Positions 22,608 to 31,000 of a DNA stretch of 40,765 nucleotides are shown piece by piece. Every line of letters begins with the position of its first letter. Position 1 is the first letter of the stretch. Under the pieces are notes generated by a model. It was given only the letters and a program-made list of their open reading frames with translations, was not told the origin of the DNA and made no database searches. Source of the stretch: CAYJPV01 sp964396055. GTDB taxonomy: Bacteria > Acidobacteriota > Vicinamibacteria > Vicinamibacterales > JAKQTR01. A program made the translations under genes and the position numbers. The DNA lies in the NCBI GenBank assembly GCA_964396055.1, contig CAYNDV010000028.1, positions 1 to 40,765 of the forward strand, in the 5' to 3' direction.

Positions 22608-25600
22608 ATGGTCCCGGGTCCACCCACGAAGATGTCCTGTCCCCGATGCGGCACCACGGTGCCGCCACTCGACGGCGCCTGTCCGTCCTGCGGCCTGCCG
22701 GCCGACGGGGCAACCGTGTTGCCGGGTGGACCGGCCACCGTCGAACCCGGCGATGGCACGGTGGCCCCCCACGTGATGGCGCCGCACCCCGACGCGACTG
22801 CGCTGCCGGCCGCGGCGCACCCCGACGCCACGGCCCTGCCACTGGCCGCGCCGCAGGCGGACGCCACCGTCGCGCCCCGATCAGCCGAGGCCCCGATCGA
22901 ACAGACGATGATGCCGGCGTCGCCCCTGCCCGCCGGCCCGAGCCGTCCCCGTGGCGCCGCGTTGTCGGTGGGGCAGCCGTTCAGCGCGCGGTACCTCATC
23001 CTCAAGGTGCTCGGCGAAGGCGGCATGGGCGCCGTCTATCAGGCGTGGGACGAAGAACTCGGCGTAGCCGTGGCCCTGAAGGTCATCCGGCCCGAAGCGC
23101 TGAGCAGCCCGGCCGAGGCGCAGGAACTGGAGAAGCGCTTCAAGCGCGAGTTGCTGCTCGCCCGCCAGGTGACGCACCGCAACGTCGTCCGCATCCACGA
23201 TCTCGGCGAGGTCGAGGGCATCAAGTACATCACGATGACCTTCGTCGAGGGCGAGGACCTCTCGAGTGCCCTGAAGCGAGAGGAGCGACTGCCCGTCGGA
23301 CGGGTGCTCGCCGTAGCCCGCCAGGTGGCGTCCGGGCTGCAGGCCGCGCACGAGGCGGGCGTGGTGCACCGCGACCTGAAGCCGGCCAACATCATGATCG
23401 ACGGCGAGGACAACGCCCTGATCATGGACTTCGGGATCGCGCTGTCCTCCGGACGTCCGGAGAAGCCGCGCCGGCCGGTGCCGGCACCCGCGGCGCCCGT
23501 CCAGCCGGCCGACGAGGGTGCGACAATCCTGCCGTCCACGCCGCCGCCGGTGGCCATGCGCGCGTCGCGCGGCGGCACGGTCCTGGCCGGCGACTCGGGC
23601 GGCATCATCGGCACCCTCGAGTACATGGCGCCCGAGCAGGCCCGGGGCGAGTTGGTGGATCGCCGGGCCGACATCTACGCGTTCGGCCTCATCCTGTCGG
23701 ACCTGCTGTCCGGCTCGCGCGTGATCCCGCCCGGCACGACGCCGTGGCAGGCCCTGACGGACCGCATCTCGAAGGCGCCGGCGCCGCTGCGCGAGCGGAT
23801 CCCGGATCTGCCCGAGGCCCTCGATGCGATCGTGACGAAGTGCCTGCAACTGGACGCGGCCGCGCGGTACCAGTCCATGGCCGAGGTGGCCGCCGCGCTC
23901 GACCGGCTCGACGACCAGGGCCACCCGAAGCCCGAGCCGAAGCTCCGCCGGTTCACGGCGCCGGTCGTTGCCGTCGGTGTGCTGCTGGCGCTTGGCCTGA
24001 CGGGCGGCACCTGGTGGCTCGCGCGGGGCCGCACGCCGCCACCGCCGCCCGAGCCGGTGTCGGTGCTCATCGCCGACTTCGAGAACAAGGCGTCCGACCC
24101 GGTGTTCGACGGCCTGATCGAGCAGGCGCTCGCCGTCGGTGTCGAGAACGCGACGTTCGTGTCGGCGTACCCCCGGCGCGACGCCCTGCGCCTGGCCAAC
24201 CAGATCACGCCCGGCGGCCGCCTCGACCCCGCCACCGCCACGCTGATCGCGCTGCGCGAAGGCGTCGATCGGGTCGTGGCCGGTTCGATCAACGCGGACG
24301 GCGGCGCCTACCGTCTCGACGTCCGGATGCTCGATCCGACGTTGCAGGGCGACAAGCAGGTCCTGCTGTCGTGGGAGACGCGGGCGGCCGGCAAGGACGC
24401 CGTGCTGCCTGCCGTGGCGCGCGTGGCGGCCCGCCTTCGCGAAGGGCTGGGCGACACGACCGCCGACAGCGACAAGGTGCGCGACGAAGAGAGCTTCACG
24501 GCCGCGTCGCTGGACGCGGCCCGGGCCTACACCACGGCGCAGGAACTCCAGTGGGCCGGCAAGTACGACGAGGCCTACGTCAGCTACCAGAAGGCCGCGC
24601 AGCTGGATTCGAACATGGGCCGTGCCTACTCAGGGCTCGGCGCCGTGGCGGCCAACCTGGGCCGTCGCGACGATGCCGAGGCGTACTACAAGCAGGCGCT
24701 GGCGCGGCTGGGCCGGATGACCGACCGCGAGAAGTACCGGACCCGCGGCGGCTACTACCTGTTCACGCGCAACACCGACAAGGCCCGCGACGAATGGCAG
24801 GCGATGGTGAAACAGTACCCGGCCGACAGCGCGGGCCTGATCAACCTGGCCCTGTCGGAGTTCAACCGCCGCGACATGGCCCGCGCCGTCGAGCTGGGGA
24901 AACAGGCCTCGGCCCTGCTGCCCCGCAACGTGCTGCGGAAGAACAACACCGCGCTGTTCGCGATGTACGCCGGCGACTTCGAACTGGCCGTGAAGGAGGC
25001 GTCGGGCGTGCTCGAGATCAACCCCGAGTTCGCCAAGGCGTATGTCGCCATCGGCCTGTCGAAGCTGGCGACCGACGACGCCGCGACCGCGGAATCGGGC
25101 TACCGCAAACTCCAGACGCTGCCGGGGTCGGCCGGCTGGTTCGCCGTGAACGGCCTGGCGGACCTGGCCATGGCCCAGGGCCGCCTCGCCGATGCGGCGG
25201 CGATCCTCACCCCGGCCATCGAGGCCGAACAGGATGCTTCCCGCCAGGCGCGTCTGATCGTCACGCTTGCCGAGGTCCGGCAGCAGCAGGGCAAGGCGCG
25301 CGAGGCTGTGGCGCTGTCGAAACGCGCCCTGGCGCGCAGCGCCGACGAATCGATCGCGTTTCTGGCGGGCCACGTGCTGGCGGAGTCCGGAGAATCCCAG
25401 GCCGCCCTCGGCATCGTCAAGAAGCTGCTCGAACGGCTGGATCCCGAATCGTTGTCGCTGGCGCGCGTGCTCGAAGGCGAGGTGGCCCTGGCCACGGGCG
25501 ACCCGCGCAAGGCGATCGAGCGATTCCGCACGGCACGGCAGTTCGCCGACTCGTGGCTGGGGCGCTTCGGCCTCGGGCGGGCGTACCTTGCCGCCGGCGC

Positions 25601-25850
25601 GTTCGTCGAAGCCGACTCCGAGTTCGACCTCTGCCTGAAACGTCGAGGCGAAGCCACGGCCGTCCTGCTCGACGATGTGCCCAGCTACCGGCTGGCAATT
25701 CCCCTGTCCTACTACCGGGCCCGCGTGCAGCAGGAACTGGGCAGCCCTGACGCCCGGGGACTGTACGAGGCCTTCCTGCAGGCGAAACAGGGGGGCGACG
25801 AACAGGGTCTCGTGGCGGACGCCCGCAAGCGGCTGGCGGGCCTGCCGTAG
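22608..25850 (+). CDS. Transmembrane Ser/Thr protein kinase with zinc ribbon, FlgO-like and TPR domains
   Basis: A 1080-residue Hanks-type kinase (1072 if started at the ATG at 22632, which puts the zinc ribbon at the N-terminus as usual). Order: zinc ribbon (CPRCG 11-15, CPSCG 25-29); Pro/Ala linker with seven TxxP motifs (36-103); kinase domain (about 129-435) with GEGGMGAVY (136-144), Lys158, HRDLKPAN (254-261), DFG (274-276) and APE (341-343); membrane helix (about 450-472); a FlgO/CsgG-like domain (about 484-620); then TPR repeats to the end. The DFG-APE segment is about 40 residues longer than usual, with a Pro/Ala-rich insert. The extracytoplasmic TPR part probably senses or binds partners. 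The promoter is in or beside the assembly gap. Confidence 0.93.
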   Translation: MVPGPPTKMSCPRCGTTVPPLDGACPSCGLPADGATVLPGGPATVEPGDGTVAPHVMAPHPDATALPAAAHPDATALPLAAPQADATVAPRSAEAPIEQTMMPASPLPAGPSRPRGAALSVGQPFSARYLILKVLGEGGMGAVYQAWDEELGVAVALKVIRPEALSSPAEAQELEKRFKRELLLARQVTHRNVVRIHDLGEVEGIKYITMTFVEGEDLSSALKREERLPVGRVLAVARQVASGLQAAHEAGVVHRDLKPANIMIDGEDNALIMDFGIALSSGRPEKPRRPVPAPAAPVQPADEGATILPSTPPPVAMRASRGGTVLAGDSGGIIGTLEYMAPEQARGELVDRRADIYAFGLILSDLLSGSRVIPPGTTPWQALTDRISKAPAPLRERIPDLPEALDAIVTKCLQLDAAARYQSMAEVAAALDRLDDQGHPKPEPKLRRFTAPVVAVGVLLALGLTGGTWWLARGRTPPPPPEPVSVLIADFENKASDPVFDGLIEQALAVGVENATFVSAYPRRDALRLANQITPGGRLDPATATLIALREGVDRVVAGSINADGGAYRLDVRMLDPTLQGDKQVLLSWETRAAGKDAVLPAVARVAARLREGLGDTTADSDKVRDEESFTAASLDAARAYTTAQELQWAGKYDEAYVSYQKAAQLDSNMGRAYSGLGAVAANLGRRDDAEAYYKQALARLGRMTDREKYRTRGGYYLFTRNTDKARDEWQAMVKQYPADSAGLINLALSEFNRRDMARAVELGKQASALLPRNVLRKNNTALFAMYAGDFELAVKEASGVLEINPEFAKAYVAIGLSKLATDDAATAESGYRKLQTLPGSAGWFAVNGLADLAMAQGRLADAAAILTPAIEAEQDASRQARLIVTLAEVRQQQGKAREAVALSKRALARSADESIAFLAGHVLAESGESQAALGIVKKLLERLDPESLSLARVLEGEVALATGDPRKAIERFRTARQFADSWLGRFGLGRAYLAAGAFVEADSEFDLCLKRRGEATAVLLDDVPSYRLAIPLSYYRARVQQELGSPDARGLYEAFLQAKQGGDEQGLVADARKRLAGLP

Positions 25851-25877
25851 CCTTCGCCGTCTCGGCAGAGGTCCTCG

Positions 25878-26981
25878 ATGAAGATCCTGACCGTTCTGCT
25901 ACTCGTGGTCGCGGCCCTCTGCTCCCTGTTCATGCTGCCGTTCGTGGCCGACCTGCGGCCCGTGATGGGCGCCGACGCCATGGGCCTGGTCGGGGTGTTC
26001 GCGGTGATGGGCCTTCGGTGGATCTCGCTGGCGGCGGCGATCGGCCTCGCCGTGGCCAGGGGGCGCCTCGAGTGGGCCGGCCGTACCAGGCGCGTCCGCG
26101 CGGCAATCGCCTTCTCGCTGCACGCCGGAGCGGGTCTCGCGTCGGCGGGCGCCATCGTCGTGGGCACAGGCCCCGACAGCGCATCGGTGGTCGGGTGGGC
26201 CTGGGTGCTGTCGGTCCTCGTCCCCGCCACCCTGATGGTGGCCCTGGCCAGCGACGTCTGGCGGAACGAACACCCGGCGCAGGCGGTGGCCCCGTGGAGA
26301 TGGGGCGCCGCTGCCCTGGCGGCAATCGTGGTGGTTGGAGGCGGCGTGCTCTGGACGACCGATCGCGCGCGGCAGGCGGAGGTGGACGCCCACCTGCAGG
26401 CGCAGGCGTCTGCCGCGGCACGCGAAGACGAAGCCCGCCTGGCCGCACTCTCGGCCATGTCCCCGGACGCGCCCCTGGGCGACTGGCTGCCGTGGCTGGA
26501 CGTGACGGACAGTCGCCTGCTCACGCCCGCGCTGGCGGCCGTGCGGGCACGCCCGCGCCTGACGGCCGAACTGGCCGACATGCTGCGGGGGCCGCAGGCC
26601 GTTCGTGCGCTGAGGTTCCTCTGGCTGTGGATGCCTGAGGCCAGGCCCGAACTGGCGGCGCCCGTCCGGGATGCCCTGGCTACGCTGCCCGCGTGGGCCG
26701 GCAGGTGGCTGGACACGCATCACGCCGGTCCCGAGGGGACGCTGCCTGCCGGCACCGACGCGTTCCCGCCACGCCGCGTGATCGACCTGTCGTCGGGGTG
26801 TGAGTCGGCCGTCGTGGTGGCGGAGGCGTACGACGCGCTCCAGCCCGGCCTGCGTGACCCGCTCAATGAACTGCTGACGACGCTCGAGGCCCGGGCGCTT
26901 CCGGAGGATCGTTACGCGGAAGACCCCACGTACCAGTGCCGGGGATACCTGCGCCACTGGTTCGAGTCGCACGCGAGATAA
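25878..26981 (+). CDS. Membrane protein of unknown function
   Basis: I do not recognise a family. The 367-residue product has about five hydrophobic segments in its first half (about 1-24, 33-60, 74-97, 102-124 and 143-162), then an Ala-rich helical stretch and a soluble C-terminal half of about 200 residues with a few Cys (GCES, QCRG). It begins 27 bp after the kinase stop, with GAGG 6 bases before the ATG, and ends 24 bp before the DDAH gene, so the three genes may be one operon. It could be a substrate or partner of the kinase, which is a guess from position only. Confidence 0.75.
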   Translation: MKILTVLLLVVAALCSLFMLPFVADLRPVMGADAMGLVGVFAVMGLRWISLAAAIGLAVARGRLEWAGRTRRVRAAIAFSLHAGAGLASAGAIVVGTGPDSASVVGWAWVLSVLVPATLMVALASDVWRNEHPAQAVAPWRWGAAALAAIVVVGGGVLWTTDRARQAEVDAHLQAQASAAAREDEARLAALSAMSPDAPLGDWLPWLDVTDSRLLTPALAAVRARPRLTAELADMLRGPQAVRALRFLWLWMPEARPELAAPVRDALATLPAWAGRWLDTHHAGPEGTLPAGTDAFPPRRVIDLSSGCESAVVVAEAYDALQPGLRDPLNELLTTLEARALPEDRYAEDPTYQCRGYLRHWFESHAR

Positions 26982-27005
26982 CCCCGGCGGGCGTATGCTG
27001 GTGCC

Positions 27006-27791
27006 ATGCTGGTTGCCGTCACGCGCGCCGTCAGCGACAGCCTGGGCGCCTGCGAACTGACCCATCTCGAGCGGGTGTCCATCGACATCGGGCTGGCGCG
27101 GGAACAGCACCGGCGATACGAAGACGCGCTCGAACGGGCCGGCTGCTTCCTCGTGTCGCTGCCGCAGCTGGCTGAGTGCCCGGACGCCGTGTTCGTGGAG
27201 GACGTCGCTCTGGTCCTCGACGAACTGGCGGTGCTGACGCACCCGGGCGCCGTGTCGCGGCGCCGGGAAGTGCCGGGCATGGCCGACGTGCTGGCGGCCT
27301 GGCGCCCCATTCACCGGATTGACGCGCCCGGCACCCTGGATGGCGGCGACGTGCTTCGGCTGGGGCGGCGGATCTACGTGGGGCTGTCCGGACGGAGCAA
27401 CGCTGCGGCCATCGAGCAACTCCGGGCGCTGACCGCCGAGCACGGGTACAGCGTTGAGGGCGTGCCCGTCACCGGCTGCCTGCACCTGAAGTCGGCGGTC
27501 ACCGAAGTCGCGCCGGGAACGATTCTGGTCAATCCCGCGTGGGTCGAACCGTCGGTGTTCGGTGAGGTCGAGGTGATCGCGGTCGATCCTACCGAGCCGC
27601 ACGCCGCCAACGCGCTGCTGATCCCCGGCCCGGAGACCGCTGGCCGAAGCCCAGCCATCTACCCGACCTCATTTCCCCGCACCCGGCGCCTGCTCGAGGC
27701 GCACGGCATTCCGCTCGATCTCGTCGATGTCTCGGAGCTCCAGAAGGCGGAAGGCGCCGTCACCTGCTGCAGCCTGGTGTTCCGCGCGTGA
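27006..27791 (+). CDS. ddaH: Dimethylarginine dimethylaminohydrolase
   Basis: A 261-residue cytoplasmic enzyme of the guanidino-modifying (amidinotransferase/arginine deiminase) superfamily, hydrolysing N-methylated arginine to citrulline and methylamines. Features: Asp60 and FVEDVALV (63-70), LDGGD (111-115), catalytic His160 in CLHLKS (158-163) and the nucleophile Cys254 in VTCCSL near the C-terminus, a motif also seen in animal DDAH1. The length matches bacterial DDAH, with no N-terminal extension. No good Shine-Dalgarno precedes the ATG; TATGCT (26994-26999) just upstream could be a -10 giving a nearly leaderless mRNA. A related activity such as arginine deiminase is less likely because of the short length. 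Confidence 0.9.
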   Translation: MLVAVTRAVSDSLGACELTHLERVSIDIGLAREQHRRYEDALERAGCFLVSLPQLAECPDAVFVEDVALVLDELAVLTHPGAVSRRREVPGMADVLAAWRPIHRIDAPGTLDGGDVLRLGRRIYVGLSGRSNAAAIEQLRALTAEHGYSVEGVPVTGCLHLKSAVTEVAPGTILVNPAWVEPSVFGEVEVIAVDPTEPHAANALLIPGPETAGRSPAIYPTSFPRTRRLLEAHGIPLDLVDVSELQKAEGAVTCCSLVFRA

Positions 27792-27813
27792 CGCGCGCCT
27801 GCGGGCCGATGGC

Positions 27814-27895
27814 GAGGCTGAAGCCCCGCACGACAGACCGCTGACGCTAACCGCCCGGCGCCTCGTGCCCCGTAGTGCAGGGCTTCAGCCCTGCA
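27814..27895. repeat. REP-like inverted pair (GGCTGAAGCCC)
   Basis: A word GAGGCTGAAGCCCCGCAC (27814-27831) faces its near reverse complement GTGCAGGGCTTCAGCCCT (27875-27892); the shared 16-base core differs at one base. The second copy is also a self-palindrome (TGCAGGGCT/AGCCCTGCA, 27876-27884 with 27887-27895). The head-to-head arrangement with about 43 bp between copies is that of bacterial REP/BIME elements, usually moved by TnpA_REP (RAYT) transposases. None is in this window. Confidence 0.6.
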
Positions 27896-27909
27896 TGATT
27901 CCGTACAAA

Positions 27910-27940
27910 CGAACGGCGGGCCGCGGAGGCCCGCCGTTCG
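27910..27940. terminator. GC-rich hairpin between convergent genes
   Basis: A perfect 13-bp stem (27910-27922 with 27928-27940) closes a 5-nt loop, between ddaH on the plus strand and the giant secreted gene on the minus strand. TCCTGTCT follows on the plus strand. A bidirectional terminator is likely. Confidence 0.7.
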
Positions 27941-28015
27941 TCCTGTCTGAGTCAGCCGTTCGTCCCGACGACCGACGGCGGGACGGGCGGCCTTCTGCTC
28001 GCCGGGATCCCCGGG

Positions 28016-31000
28016 CTAGGGCAGCGGCCCAGGCGCGTTGAACCGCACGGCGTTGCTGAGAGGACCGGGTCCGTACAGGTAGACCTGCACGTCGACCCAG
28101 CCAGTGACGTCGAGATCCGCCGGTATCTGCACCGTGTGGCGAACGCCTCCTGAGGCACCACCGACGTTGGCCGCCCAGCCGGTGGCCGTCTTTGCATTCG
28201 CGGCACCGCTCTGCGGCGTGAAGACGTAGGTCGCCAGATACGCACTCATCGACACGCCGTCGGCTTCAACAGTCAGCCAGGCCCCCGGCGTCAGCGACGT
28301 CACGGGCGTCGTCGTGAACCCAACCGAGCTGCTGGCCTCGAAGATGTGCTGGATGACCGGCGCACTCGGCGTCCCCGACACGGTGACCGCGACGGCGTTT
28401 GTCACCGACGTGCCGGCCACGTTCCTCAGCCTGATGGTTGCCGGACCAGGCGTGAGTGCCTGGGGCAGCATGAAGATCCACTTCGAGCTCGATGCGAGGA
28501 ATACCTCGACCGCCGGGTAGTCCACGCCGCCCTGCGTGATCACGACCTGGTACTCGATCTCGCGCGGGAACGGCCCGGCCGTGCTGCCGCCCGCCGGCAG
28601 TCCTGTGCCCAGGACGGTGACCGCCTGGGCAAACGCGACGCCGGCGGTCGAGGGCGTGACCGACACGATGGTCCCCGCCGACGAAATCGGCGCGCACACC
28701 AGCGCGATCGAGTCGACGATGGAGCCCGCGGCCCCGACGACGCCCGTCACGGCCTGGCCTGCCGGGCAGTCGCGCACGACGTTCTGCGATGACCCCGACG
28801 GGTACCCGGGGGCCGGTGCGAACGGTTCCGTGATGGACCCGCCGCCCGTTGGCTGGCAGCGCGGGGCCATGGCGATCATGTAGTCGCCGCCTCCCCACAC
28901 CTGGCCGTGGATGGCGCGCATGCCCACCATGACCTCCCCGGGTGCGCACGCCATCTGGGTGTTGGGCGTGTCGAACGGCGGCGTGTCGGTGTTCCCGAAC
29001 TTCGCCGGGTGGTTCCCGTCGCTGCAGAGCAGCTGTGCGCTCCACAGCGAGTCGTTGGGGGGGCTGACGCCGAACCCGTTCGCGGACACGCCCGATCCGC
29101 AGTACCGCTCGTACGGCCCGCCGCCGTAGCCGCCCGCCTGGGTGGTCGAGGCGATGAGATGATTCGCCGTCGCCGAGCCCACGTAGCCCGGCTGCGTGAC
29201 CGCCGCCTCCACGGAGTAGGCACCCACCGCCGACGGGGCCGTCGCCGACCCGTTGTAGGTGACGGTGTAGGCCAGGCCCAGCGGGTTCGTCGTCACCGTG
29301 ACGGCCTTGACCGACCCGTCGTAGATGGCGCCCAGGTTACCGATCGACACCGTGGCCGGCACGGCGCCAGCCGGCACTTGCAAGCAGTTGGAGAACTCCG
29401 TGGTGCCAGCCGCATCGGTGGCCGTCATCGTGATCCACGTCCCGACCGGAGCCGAGAACATGGCCGTACCGCCGGTGCCTCCCGTGAAGGCCGCGACCAG
29501 CGTCTGTCCCTCGCCGTACCCGCTGGGGTCGCAGGACAGGCTCGAGAACAGCTCGTAGTCGTAGGTGCCGCTGGTGGCACCCGGCAACGTGAAGTCCACC
29601 TGCGAACTCTGGACGTTGCTCAACACGGGCGCCATCCCGCTCACGCCCGCCGGCGCGACGTCGATGCCCAGCCCGCCGTTCTCGTGGAACGCGTTCGACA
29701 GGATCGTGACGGCCGATGCCCCCGGCGACACCCAGACGCCACCGGCGGCGTTATGGGCGATCTGGTTGCCGGCTCCGGCCACCGAGCCGCCGATGGTGAT
29801 CGTCGTCCCGTGCACGGACACGCCCCAGGCCCCGTTACCGGCCGCTCCCGCGCCCGAGACATCGGTGCCGATGTAGTTGCCCGCGATGGTGATGTTCGCG
29901 GGGAGGGTGCTGGCCGGCGGCGTGCTCCCGACGGCGTAGACGGCAATGCCGCTGCTGGGGTTGCCCGAGATGACGTTGCGGGCGCCGGCCGACGTGCCGC
30001 CGATGGTGACGTTCGAGGCCCCGCCGGAAACGGTGACGCCGCTGTATCCATTGCCCAGCGATGCGCCGGTGGCACTCAGGCCAATCACGTTGCCCAGAAT
30101 CTGCGATCCAGCCGAGCCGACGCGTACCAGCACGCCGGTTCCGCTCGATGGGGCCTGGCCGTTGCCCGAGATGAGGTTGCCCTCTCCGACGCCCGCGCCG
30201 CCGACGATGGCCGGGCCGCTGAGGACCACGCCCTCGAACCGGTTCCGGCGGGCCAGCGTGCCCGTCGGGTCGGTGCCGATCCGGTTGCCCCGGATGACCG
30301 GCGCCGAGCCGGAAGGCCCGATGACCCGGATTCCCGGGCCGTCGTTGCCCGAGATCGTGTTGCCCGACGCGGCCGACCCGACGACGACGCCGGCGGCCTC
30401 CTGGAGACGGACGCCGCCCGTGCCGTTGGCCAGCGCCGTACCGTCGGCCGCCAGGCCGATCGTGTTGCCCACGATCTGCGTGCCCGTGACGGGAGCCAGC
30501 GCCGTGCTGGACCGCTGCAGGTCGATGCCGGCCGCGCCATTGCCGGAGATCAGGTTGCCGCGAACCACCGTGCCGGTGGTCCCGTCGTACATCGTGATGC
30601 CGTTGTTGCCGTTCGGCACGGATGTGTTCCCGTCGTGCGACGTGCCGATGTAGTTGTTCTCCACCGTTGCGCCGGCGCCGCCCACCAGCAGCACGCCGTC
30701 GGCGGTGTTGCCCGACAGCACGTTGTTGCGGATCGTGACACTGTCCGGGTAGAGCGAGTAGACCCCGAACAGGTTGCCGAGCGCCGCTGCATGCGACCGG
30801 TCGGTGCCGATGTGGTTCTGCTCGATCACGCTGCCGTCGGCATCCGTGCGGACGAAGATCCCGTAGCCGCCGGATCCGGCGAAGCGCACGATGCCGAGAC
30901 CCTTCACCGTGGACGCGCCCGCCACCAGGTGCAGGCCAACCCCGCCGCCCTGCGCCCACCCGTCGATCGTGACGGCAGGCTCACCGTCGTAGTGCGGGTC

